DNA from: Microcoleus sp. FACHB-68
Lineage (GTDB): Bacteria; Cyanobacteriota; Cyanobacteriia; Cyanobacteriales; Oscillatoriaceae
Reading direction: 5' to 3'
Assembly (NCBI RefSeq): GCF_014695715.1
Contig: NZ_JACJOT010000008.1
Span: 186,001-250,000 of the forward strand
DNA length: 64,000 nucleotides
In this document: piece after piece, positions 10,993 to 18,516 of the stretch
Layout of the letters: every line of letters begins with the position of its first letter
Numbering within the stretch: position 1 is the first letter of the stretch
The notes under the pieces: model-generated
Database searches by the model: none
What the model saw: only the letters and a program-made list of their open reading frames with translations
What the model was told of the DNA's origin: nothing
Made by a program: the position numbers and the translations under genes

Positions 10993-11973
10993 ATGGTTCT
11001 TGTAAAAGCTTTATATACGACAAATTGCGGTGCTGCCTATGCCGGCGACTCGCTGGAATTACTTGATGAGCTTGAAAGCGATTCGATAAATTTAGTCATG
11101 ACTTCACCCCCCTTTGCGCTGCAACGAGAGAAGAGTTATGGAAATGTTGATCAAGATGCTTATATAGATTGGCTTTTTGCTTTTTGTAAAAAGGTGTATC
11201 GCGTATTGGCACCGGATGGCAGTTTTGTCCTAGATTTGGGCGGCGCTTATCAAAGTAAACGTCCAGTGCGATCACTCTACAATTACCGGCTTTTGATTAA
11301 GTTATGCGATGAGTTAGATTTTCGCCTAGCTGAGGAGTTTTTTTGGTATAACCCTTGTAAGTTACCGTCGCCGATAGAATGGGTTAATAAGCGCAAAATT
11401 CGGGTTAAGGATGCTGTCAATACGGTTTGGTGGCTGTCAAAAACTGACTATCCTAAAGCTAATGTGAAGAATGTTCTGGTTCCTTATTCGGAACGCATGA
11501 AAAAACTGCACCAAAATCCTGCTAAATATTATAAGCCGAAGGAACGGCCTTCAGGTCATGATATCAGCGCCGGCTTTGCTACAGATAATGGCGGCGCAAT
11601 TCCTTCTAATTTATTGCAAATTCCTAATACTGAAAGCAACTCTCAATATATTCAGATGTGCAAGGCGGTTGGTGTTCCTGCACATCCGGCGCGGTTTCCC
11701 CAAAAACTGCCGCTATTTTTTATTAACTTTTTAACAGATCCCGGAGATACTGTTATTGATATCTTTGCCGGCTCGAATACGACTGGATATGTTGCTGAAA
11801 CTTTAAACCGGCAATGGATTGCTTTTGAGCAGAATCCTTCTTATCTAGCAACCTCTGCGTTTCGATTTATAGATAACAATCAAAATATTGAAGTTATTTC
11901 AAGCTTATTTAATACATTGATTAAAAGGCAAGAATCGATCAATATTCCAATTCATTTGCAGTTTTATAACTAA
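10993..11973 (+). CDS. Solitary DNA methyltransferase, beta class (probably N4-cytosine)
   Basis: This 326-residue SAM-dependent amino-methyltransferase acts on DNA. The catalytic motif IV is TSPPF at residues 37-41, near the N-terminus, and the SAM-binding motif I, VIDIFAGSNTTG, is near residue 255. The order IV...I defines the beta class. TSPP rather than NPPY/DPPY is typical of N4-cytosine enzymes, though some N6-adenine enzymes share SPP. No restriction endonuclease lies next to it, so it looks like an orphan, possibly regulatory, methylase of the kind common in cyanobacteria. Codon use and GCCGG words resemble the chromosome rather than the nearby island. The recognition site cannot be read from the sequence. 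Confidence 0.85.
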   Translation: MVLVKALYTTNCGAAYAGDSLELLDELESDSINLVMTSPPFALQREKSYGNVDQDAYIDWLFAFCKKVYRVLAPDGSFVLDLGGAYQSKRPVRSLYNYRLLIKLCDELDFRLAEEFFWYNPCKLPSPIEWVNKRKIRVKDAVNTVWWLSKTDYPKANVKNVLVPYSERMKKLHQNPAKYYKPKERPSGHDISAGFATDNGGAIPSNLLQIPNTESNSQYIQMCKAVGVPAHPARFPQKLPLFFINFLTDPGDTVIDIFAGSNTTGYVAETLNRQWIAFEQNPSYLATSAFRFIDNNQNIEVISSLFNTLIKRQESINIPIHLQFYN

Positions 11974-12110
11974 AAATATAGTAATCTTAAAAGAGCTGGG
12001 AACAAGCAAATAATATAATAAGCTCGCTGTTTGGGTATTTTGCCGGCTTGCCGCCATTTTCGGGAGCAAGATGCTCTCACTCCCTATATTTTGGCAAATT
12101 TGGGATACAC

Positions 12111-12926
12111 TTAACTGGCTTTCTCTGATTTTATCAGCGTTGCTAATTCTTGTAAAAGTAAGTCTTGTTCCTGTTTAATTTTGTCGAGCCGGCTCAGAAT
12201 GTTTGTCATTCGCTCTTGGCGATCACTAGAGGTATAAATTTCGTTTGAGTTTGTGGCAACTAATCCACTCGCTTTCACTTTTCCTGGAGATTTAGAACCC
12301 AAAGCAAAAATAAACTGAATGAGTTTAAACGGTGCTTGCAGGAAAAATAACCAAAGTTTTTCTGTCAAACTGGAAACTGCTTTGAGCAATCCTGAGAAAA
12401 GGAATAGAATTAAAAGTAAAATTCCGGCTGTTTGCAGGGGATGATTCACTAACCAAAAAAGTCTGGGGTGATCGTAAATCCAAGCATTGAGGGATGAGCT
12501 GATAGCTGATTGAATGCCCTCTGAAAGAGAATGGTTGAGAGATTCGGCTTGTTGAATTGTGTTTTCTAAAGATGCTTTTGCTTTGTCGGTGGCTTCGGTA
12601 ACGCTATTAACAGCTTGATTCCTTGTTTCAGTAACAGTAGTAAGAGCTTTTGCTGTGGTTTCAGACAAAGCGCCTTTGGCTTTTTCTGTTACCTCAGAAA
12701 CACTTTCGACTGCTTTATTTGTGACTTGATTGAGGTTGGTGAAAGCTTGGTTGCTTGTTTGAGTGATCGTGTCTTTTGCGTTGCCGGCAGTTTCAGATAA
12801 AGATGTTTTAGCTTTTTCAGTTACTTCGGTTACAGAGTTAAGACTTTTGCCGGCAGTCTCAGTAAAAAAATCTTTAGTCTTCTGAAAGTTTTGTGAGATT
12901 CCTTGAAGTAAGGCGATTTCTAGCAT
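12111..12926 (-). CDS. Coiled-coil repeat protein with membrane anchor
   Basis: This 271-residue protein has no recognised function. Residues 20-125 contain recurring segments of the type SVTEVTEKAKTSLSETA, varied at about 33-residue spacing (the words VTEKAK and LSETA/LSETTA recur), a LEA-like or apolipoprotein-like amphipathic helix pattern rich in Thr, Ala, Lys and Glu. A hydrophobic segment at about 155-185 (TAGILLLILFLFSGLL) is a clear membrane span, followed by a second amphipathic hydrophobic stretch. The C-terminal 40 residues form another charged coiled coil (LSRLDKIKQEQDLLLQEL). A membrane-tethered helical stalk is the simplest reading. It stands alone between two oppositely oriented neighbours. 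Confidence 0.75.
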   Translation of the reverse strand: MLEIALLQGISQNFQKTKDFFTETAGKSLNSVTEVTEKAKTSLSETAGNAKDTITQTSNQAFTNLNQVTNKAVESVSEVTEKAKGALSETTAKALTTVTETRNQAVNSVTEATDKAKASLENTIQQAESLNHSLSEGIQSAISSSLNAWIYDHPRLFWLVNHPLQTAGILLLILFLFSGLLKAVSSLTEKLWLFFLQAPFKLIQFIFALGSKSPGKVKASGLVATNSNEIYTSSDRQERMTNILSRLDKIKQEQDLLLQELATLIKSEKAS

Positions 12927-13070
12927 AAACTCATTTCTGTCTGCTCAATTTACTCTGCCAATCAAAATTCTATCCTTTTTTAAGTTTTTTAACTACAGAT
13001 AAACGCAGATGATAGCGCAGCGTGCCGGCAGGCATATACAGATTAATGTAGATGGGTGATAACTTTCAAG

Positions 13071-13104
13071 AAAACGAAAGAAGCGGATTAACAACCCGCT
13101 TCTT
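13071..13104 (-). terminator. Terminator of murE
   Basis: A 9-bp perfect stem (AAGAAGCGG/CCGCTTCTT, 13078-13086 and 13096-13104) with a 9-nt loop is followed on the minus strand by CGTTTTC. It is 41 bp after the murE stop. The adjoining 12990-13060 bp contain the word CAGATAAACGCAGAT, a common interspersed cyanobacterial repeat type. Confidence 0.7.
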
Positions 13105-13144
13105 AGATGTTTAACTAGGCTTTGAAAGAAAGCTTAGAATGCTG

Positions 13145-14644
13145 TTAGGCGATAACAGATAAACGTTCCATCAAGGCAGAACGGGCGTGTTCACGATCAT
13201 CGAAGTGAATTTTTTCGGTTCCTAGAATTTGATAGTCTTCATGTCCTTTACCGGCAATTAAAACACCGTCCCCAGGCTTAGCGAGTAAGATCGCTGCACG
13301 AATTGCAGTTGCGCGATCACCCAAGACTGCCGGCTCAGCAGATGCGGGAATGCCGGCTAAAATATCTTGCAAAATGCGTTCCGGATCTTCAGTGCGTGGG
13401 TTATCTGAAGTCACGACAACTTTATCAGCAAGTTCAGCAACAATCTTACCCATCAACGGGCGCTTGGTGCGGTCACGATCTCCGCCGCAACCAAACACAC
13501 AAATCATATTACCCGGAATAAAAGGCCGTGCCGCTTTCAGCAAATTCTCCAAACTATCTGGCGTGTGGGCGTAATCTACAATCACGCTGATATCTTGATC
13601 AGCTTTGATCTGTACCCGTTCCATCCGTCCCGGTACTCCCGAAAACTGTTCCAGTGCCTTAGCCATTTGTTGCAAGTCTAAACCGAGATGCAAACCGGCA
13701 CCTACTGCCGCCAACATATTCGCTAAATTGTACTGACCTACCAAGGGCAAATTAAATTCAGCATCTCCAGCCGGCGTGTGCAGAATTCCCTTAACGCCGG
13801 TGGGAGAGTATTTTAAATCACTTGCCCACAAATCAGCGGTAGAATCGGAAGTGCTGTAGCTCCAAACTTTTTCTGCCGGCAACTGAGCAATTAACCGTTT
13901 GCCATAAGCATCATCCGCGTTAATTACAGCACGTTTTTGCAGATAATTCGGGCTAAATAGCAGCGCCTTCGCCTCAAAATAATCTTCCATATCGCGGTGA
14001 AAATCCAGGTGATCCTGAGTCAGATTGGTAAATACCGCGACTTCAAAGGGACATCCCAGCACTCGCCCTTGTGCCAGTGCGTGAGAACTAACTTCCATCA
14101 CACCAACTTGAGCACCGGCTTTTGCGGCTGATGCCAGTTGTTGCTGCAATTCCACAGCAAAAGGCGTTGTGTGAACCGCCGTTTGCACAAAACCCGGCCA
14201 ACGCGCGTACAGGGTGCCAAATAAGGCTGTGGGCAGCTGAAGTTGGGTGGTTAAAAATTCTATCAGATGGGTGGTTGTGGTTTTGCCATTGGTGCCGGTG
14301 ACACCTACCATTTTCAACTGTTGCGCCGGCTGTCCATAAAACGCAGCCGCTACATAAGCACAGGCTTGCGTCATATCCGTTACAGGAATCACACAAGCAC
14401 CATCCACTGGCCCGTTTTTCTGGGCAGCTTGGGGCGAAACGAGGGCAGCCACAGCGCCGGCAGCCAGCGCACTCGGCCAAAAATCTCCCCCATCCACTCG
14501 CGTTCCCGGCATCCCAATAAACAAATCTCCCGGCTTACAAGCGTGAGAATTGGTCGCTAAACCCGTCACTTCAACGTCGGGAAGCATTTCTGTCGGCAAT
14601 TGCACAACGTTCGCAACACTAGCCAATAATTCGCGCAGTTTCAT
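13145..14644 (-). CDS. murE: UDP-MurNAc-L-Ala-D-Glu:meso-diaminopimelate ligase
   Basis: MurE adds meso-diaminopimelate to the peptidoglycan precursor in the cytoplasm, consuming ATP. The 499-residue protein has the Mur ligase three-domain order: an N-terminal UDP-binding domain, the ATP-binding loop GVTGTNGKTTTTHL at residues 115-128, and the C-terminal domain with DNPRTEDP near residue 415. DNPRxE is the signature for meso-DAP rather than lysine specificity. The catalytic lysine region VGVMEVSSHALAQGRV is also present. The start ATG at 14644 gives the expected N-terminus. A glutaredoxin-like gene lies 39 bp upstream on the same strand and is probably co-transcribed. Confidence 0.97.
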   Translation of the reverse strand: MKLRELLASVANVVQLPTEMLPDVEVTGLATNSHACKPGDLFIGMPGTRVDGGDFWPSALAAGAVAALVSPQAAQKNGPVDGACVIPVTDMTQACAYVAAAFYGQPAQQLKMVGVTGTNGKTTTTHLIEFLTTQLQLPTALFGTLYARWPGFVQTAVHTTPFAVELQQQLASAAKAGAQVGVMEVSSHALAQGRVLGCPFEVAVFTNLTQDHLDFHRDMEDYFEAKALLFSPNYLQKRAVINADDAYGKRLIAQLPAEKVWSYSTSDSTADLWASDLKYSPTGVKGILHTPAGDAEFNLPLVGQYNLANMLAAVGAGLHLGLDLQQMAKALEQFSGVPGRMERVQIKADQDISVIVDYAHTPDSLENLLKAARPFIPGNMICVFGCGGDRDRTKRPLMGKIVAELADKVVVTSDNPRTEDPERILQDILAGIPASAEPAVLGDRATAIRAAILLAKPGDGVLIAGKGHEDYQILGTEKIHFDDREHARSALMERLSVIA

Positions 14645-14683
14645 ATCAGTGAGTCCTCACACCACTTCATATTTTGCCTATTG

Positions 14684-14965
14684 TTAACGATTATTCGGGA
14701 AATATTTCTGTAACATTTGTGCCAACTGCCTTAAGGAAGCGCGGGGAGAAGGGCGGGGCAATGGTTCTTCGACTGCCGGCGCTTCGCTTGCAGCGGCAGT
14801 TCTGCACAGCACAGGAATCTCATACTGATACGCTTGGAACCAATCCTCACGAGTCGTAATATCCCGGATTTCCAGCTCAAAATCGATTCCTTGAATTTGT
14901 TCGAGCTTTTCTTGCAACCCCTCGCACAAATGGCAACCGGGCTTACTGTACAAAATTAAACGCAT
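14684..14965 (-). CDS. Glutaredoxin-like protein (DUF836 type)
   Basis: This 93-residue thioredoxin-fold protein has the redox motif CHLC in YSKPGCHLCEGLQEKLEQIQ at residues 6-25 and the cis-proline strand IPVLC. It resembles the glutaredoxin-2/DUF836 group, which often sits near unrelated housekeeping genes in cyanobacteria. A short Ala/Pro/Glu-rich insertion follows the cis-Pro. Its substrate is unknown. It is 39 bp upstream of murE in the same direction. Its own upstream region ends at the left direct repeat of the island (14991). Confidence 0.85.
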   Translation of the reverse strand: MRLILYSKPGCHLCEGLQEKLEQIQGIDFELEIRDITTREDWFQAYQYEIPVLCRTAAASEAPAVEEPLPRPSPRASLRQLAQMLQKYFPNNR

Positions 14966-14990
14966 ATCATTTTTGTAAATTTTGTTCGAC

Positions 14991-15080
14991 CGGCAACCGA
15001 ACGGTGTTAGATCATCCAGAATTATCAGCCTTTAATAGCCGGTAAGTAAACAAGTGCAGGATCAACTTCCGCAGAAACTC
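14991..15080. repeat. Left copy of the 90-bp direct repeat flanking the island
   Basis: The sequence begins CGGCAACCGA and ends GCAGAAACTC. Aligned without gaps to 24407-24496 it differs at 11 of 90 positions, by hand count. On the minus strand both copies encode the same protein end, VDPxxVYLPAxKG, followed by two stop codons, with the homology continuing about 30 bp past the stops. The repeat ends exactly where the inverted-repeat element begins at 15081. Confidence 0.93.
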
Positions 15081-15367
15081 AGAGGCTGTTTGTCAAGAAA
15101 ATCTCAAGGCTTTCAGAAGCGCCTACGTCAAGAAGGACAATGTAGTAAAAGTAACAAACTCAACAAGCCTACTCAAGCGGCTTAAACAATGGGGAGTAGC
15201 AGTTACTAGCAACGCTGAGGCCGGCTGCTAAAACAGATGGTAACAAGCACACAGTGCCAAGCCGCATTCGTATCCCAGAGAAAAAAACAGAGAAATCCAG
15301 ACCTCCTATGGATCTTATTCAGAAATGTTGAATCGAGATACAAAACTTTACTTCATAAACAGCCTCT
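15081..15367. mobile_element. 287-bp MITE-like or IS-remnant element
   Basis: AGAGGCTGTTT at 15081-15091 is repeated as the perfect inverse AAACAGCCTCT at 15357-15367. The flanking two bases outward extend the match (CTC/CTT). No transposase is encoded; a single open frame of about 50 codons (15082-15231, plus strand, ending NAEAGC) has no recognisable relatives. Length and ends suit a non-autonomous element or the two ends of a decayed insertion sequence; the family was not identified. It truncates the left direct-repeat gene remnant and lies just upstream of the defence-like operon. Confidence 0.6.
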
Positions 15368-15471
15368 TAGACCTGGTACGATGGGATAAAACCATTGCTG
15401 TACTTACCGCTTGTGGATCGGGATATAGGAGTTACTTCTCAAGAGTATGTTCCTATTAGAGAAATGGACAA

Positions 15472-17520
15472 ATGGATTATTTGACTTGGAATGATTTAAT
15501 CGCCTCTCATTTCTTCCAAGCAGAAATGGCGGGTAGCACAGTTTATCTGTACGTCACAGAGGAACTAATAATAGAGCTGGGTCAAACAAGGGGTGCTGAC
15601 CTTGCAGATTTTATCAAGGCAGTTAAGACTGGCCCTATTGGAGTGCATGGGAAGGGCATCTGCCAAAAAGCCTTGCAGAGCATGAATGACTGGAAGTACC
15701 GACGCGGACGAAAAGGTTATCCTCTCTACGTCGGCTATTTGGCACTGTTTGTCCTTGCTGCTGGTATAGAAGAAGATTTTGCACCCCATGCCTACTACCC
15801 TCGTTTGCGGAGATTATTGGGTGAAGAACATACATCTGGACAATATCGGGACTTTGACCAGATGGGGATACTTTGGGATGACTTAGGGCGGTGGGCGAAT
15901 GAAGACAAATTAGGTGAAGTGGGGATCTTCAATATCAACATTGCTGGAAATTGGATTCATGTTGGCAGACCGATTGCACAAACTCTTTTGACTGAGGAAG
16001 AGCGTCGCTCACTTCCCTATATTTTTGCTTCTGCTGACTTAGATCCGACTGCACCTCCCTCGGAAGAGGTGATCGCATTCCTATTAGTCAAGCACGGAGG
16101 TAAGTACCTACGAAACCAGACACTGAAATTATTAAAAGAAAGCAGCGACACCGAGGAATTACGTCAAGCGCTGCTCGGAAGAATTATTGATGAGTTACGC
16201 GAGTGGGATGGAACTGCTGAAGTGCCATCATCTGATGGAAGCAAAATTTATGGATTCTTGAAATTGTGCTGCAACCTCGATGAGAGCGCGGGACGTGCTA
16301 CCTTGAGTCTGCGTTGCACTACCAAACATGAATTTCCTGAAGATGACCTGTTTTTGTCTTTAGAAGATAATTCTCAATCCTTTTCCTGTTACGAAGATGG
16401 TGGGAGTTGGTCTTCACAATTAATATCTGAGTCAGACGGAAAACTGCTGGTAGCCTCTGAATTTGATTGGTTGAAAGATTTGCAATTGCGATCTGCTGAT
16501 TCTAGATGGTGTTTTAGACTGCCACCATCTCCGATTCGAGTATTCGTTGAGGGAGATACTGAGGGATTACCCGATCTCGTTGAAGTGCGGCAACTTCCCA
16601 CTCAAAAGACATTTTATTTAGCTGCCTATGAAGACTGCTGGGAATTACTAGAAAAATGGGGAAAATCAGAGTGCAAAGACTTTGAAACATTGCGAATCAC
16701 AGAGGGTTTACCAAGTCGATGGCGCTTCTTCAAAGCGGCATTAGCTTACAGTGACAAACTAATTAAACGTGAATATCCTGTGCTGGCGTTTCCAACCACT
16801 GTGCGACTAGAGTTGAGGGGAATACGCCTTGACAGAGGTAATAAATTCTTCAAATTTGCGCCTCCAAAAGTAGTTTTACAAGGGAAGAATGAATCAATTA
16901 AATTATATTGGAATGACAAGCTATTACATTCCAAAGACGTAGCAGATATTTATGAATTACCTACAGAAAGCACATTGGATAAACAACTACATATTGAAGC
17001 CCGTAGAGGTAAAGAAATACTTAGGCGTTGCTCTCTTTCTTGGGTTGAAGAGTTTTCTTCTGGTAGTTGTTTACCTACGCAAAAGTTAGATTGCTTTGGA
17101 AATTTTCAAAAGGATGTAGATAACAACACGGTAGGTGTGAGGGGAGCCTGGATTGAGGGTGTAGATTGCCCTCCGTTTAACTTTAATACTCTTTTGCCGA
17201 TCCAAGACGGGCAAAAAATTGTCTTTGTCGGGAAAGAAACCGGACAAATTGTCACTTGTCCCGATGAAGCACTTCCTATAGACTGGTATCCTGTTTGGGC
17301 GATCGCAAAAGGTCGTCTGCTGAATAAAGCTATGTTTTGTGGCTCCAGTCTCAAGGAATCAGAACCTCATCGCTCAACTTGCAACGACAAGAGAAAATTG
17401 CAACAATGGAAAGAAATCTTGTGGGATAGTTCTGGTCGGACTTTACCTCCTATGGAAGATAATCGTCTAAAAGATTTATGGAAAAAGTTCCAAAAGGAGG
17501 CAAAGCGTGTCAGAATCTAG
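15472..17520 (+). CDS. First gene of Druantia-like operon, unknown 682-aa protein
   Basis: This 682-residue soluble protein cannot be assigned with certainty. The N-terminal 60 residues (WNDLIASHFFQAEMAGSTVY) look like an independent module that also opens some large proteins of phage-defence loci; that memory is weak. Residues 80-250 are helical with many Arg/Glu. The C-terminal half is beta-rich with regular alternating strands (for example VRLELRGIRLDRGNKFFKF). No catalytic motif is visible. The ATG at 15472 has no strong Shine-Dalgarno sequence. The stop overlaps the next gene by 14 bp, and the third gene encodes a large DUF1998 helicase, so this is most likely a partner subunit of that complex. 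Codon use lacks the GCCGG words typical of the chromosome. Confidence 0.75.
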   Translation: MDYLTWNDLIASHFFQAEMAGSTVYLYVTEELIIELGQTRGADLADFIKAVKTGPIGVHGKGICQKALQSMNDWKYRRGRKGYPLYVGYLALFVLAAGIEEDFAPHAYYPRLRRLLGEEHTSGQYRDFDQMGILWDDLGRWANEDKLGEVGIFNINIAGNWIHVGRPIAQTLLTEEERRSLPYIFASADLDPTAPPSEEVIAFLLVKHGGKYLRNQTLKLLKESSDTEELRQALLGRIIDELREWDGTAEVPSSDGSKIYGFLKLCCNLDESAGRATLSLRCTTKHEFPEDDLFLSLEDNSQSFSCYEDGGSWSSQLISESDGKLLVASEFDWLKDLQLRSADSRWCFRLPPSPIRVFVEGDTEGLPDLVEVRQLPTQKTFYLAAYEDCWELLEKWGKSECKDFETLRITEGLPSRWRFFKAALAYSDKLIKREYPVLAFPTTVRLELRGIRLDRGNKFFKFAPPKVVLQGKNESIKLYWNDKLLHSKDVADIYELPTESTLDKQLHIEARRGKEILRRCSLSWVEEFSSGSCLPTQKLDCFGNFQKDVDNNTVGVRGAWIEGVDCPPFNFNTLLPIQDGQKIVFVGKETGQIVTCPDEALPIDWYPVWAIAKGRLLNKAMFCGSSLKESEPHRSTCNDKRKLQQWKEILWDSSGRTLPPMEDNRLKDLWKKFQKEAKRVRI

Positions 17521-18505
17521 TGATGAATTAGTCTACGTTATCTCCGCTAAACAAGAAATGTCTTGGTTAGCTTTTAAACAGGGATTTGATTCTCTTTACA
17601 CTCTTCATTTTGCAGGGAATCAATTAGAAAAAGAAGAGTTAAAAAGCAAAAGAATGGCAACGGTTCGTACCCTCAACGCATTAGCTCATTGTGAATTTGA
17701 TTTTACAGAAAATTATAGTAAGGTTTATGCAGCTCCCCCTGTATTGGTGCGATTGCCAAGTGCCGGCTTTCCTCAAGCCATTTTAGCAGGATCGCGATCG
17801 CCTACTACTATTCAACAATTATCAGATGCTTGTCAGTCTGTGGGAAATCACATCAACATTGAAATCCAAGAACAAGCGAGTGAATTAGGGCTGATACCGA
17901 AGCGAGTGGCTGTACAAGCAGAGGATGTAAGGGAATTGCAGGCGATCGCATCCTCTCTCAGCATACCTTTTATCGAAACGCCCTCAGCCTGGTCTTTGCT
18001 GCATTTTGCCGCCAGTATTGACGACTACTTAGCTACTCTCAAATGGGCTAACGCTCCAGAATTGAACTGGAAACACCAAACCTTTGAGCCTAGTTCATTA
18101 CAATTTAAAACCATCGAAAAAACCGACACTAATATCCGTATCAGCCGATACAGTCATCCCTCTCGAAACACAAAGACTTGTTATCTTTGGCAAGACGAAA
18201 TGTGTACCGAAATAGACATTGATTGGGGAAGGTATGCCGTTCTCAAAGCACTGCGGCGGAATGTCCTAATCTATGACAAATGCAGATTCACTATGGCAGT
18301 ACCAGCCAGCGCCAATCTGCCGCGACTCCTGGAAAGAGCCTTAACTCTTTGTTCCGGTTATGCAGCAACATATGTAAAAAAAATGCCGCACGATCCGCAA
18401 ATTCAGGGATTCAATTTATTTTCCGCTGTACCACCTCAAATAGCAGAAATGACCGCAGCTAAATTAGGGCAAACACTTTTGCCCCAATCTTTAAATATAA
18501 CATAG
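17507..18505 (+). CDS. Second gene of Druantia-like operon, unknown 332-aa protein
   Basis: This 332-residue protein of unknown function starts with GTG at 17507, preceded at ideal distance by the perfect Shine-Dalgarno AAGGAGG (17494-17500), which lies inside the end of the first gene. The N-terminal third is helical and may be a winged-helix (SAKQEMSWLAFKQGFDSLY then KRMATVRTLNALAHCEF). The middle holds VRLPSAGFPQAILAGSR, and the C-terminus mixes strands and helices without membrane spans. No enzyme motif was seen. Its size and position directly before a DruE-like helicase parallel DruD or DruG in known Druantia operons, but no homology is claimed. The stop TAG (18503-18505) touches the next gene. 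Confidence 0.75.
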   Translation: MSESSDELVYVISAKQEMSWLAFKQGFDSLYTLHFAGNQLEKEELKSKRMATVRTLNALAHCEFDFTENYSKVYAAPPVLVRLPSAGFPQAILAGSRSPTTIQQLSDACQSVGNHINIEIQEQASELGLIPKRVAVQAEDVRELQAIASSLSIPFIETPSAWSLLHFAASIDDYLATLKWANAPELNWKHQTFEPSSLQFKTIEKTDTNIRISRYSHPSRNTKTCYLWQDEMCTEIDIDWGRYAVLKALRRNVLIYDKCRFTMAVPASANLPRLLERALTLCSGYAATYVKKMPHDPQIQGFNLFSAVPPQIAEMTAAKLGQTLLPQSLNIT

Positions 18506-18516
18506 TGAGGGAATTT

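Noticed and set aside
15264-15285. tRNA-like word near ATTCGTATCCCAG
   Set aside because: No cloverleaf could be drawn around it and no acceptor stem pairs; I find no tRNA in the window.
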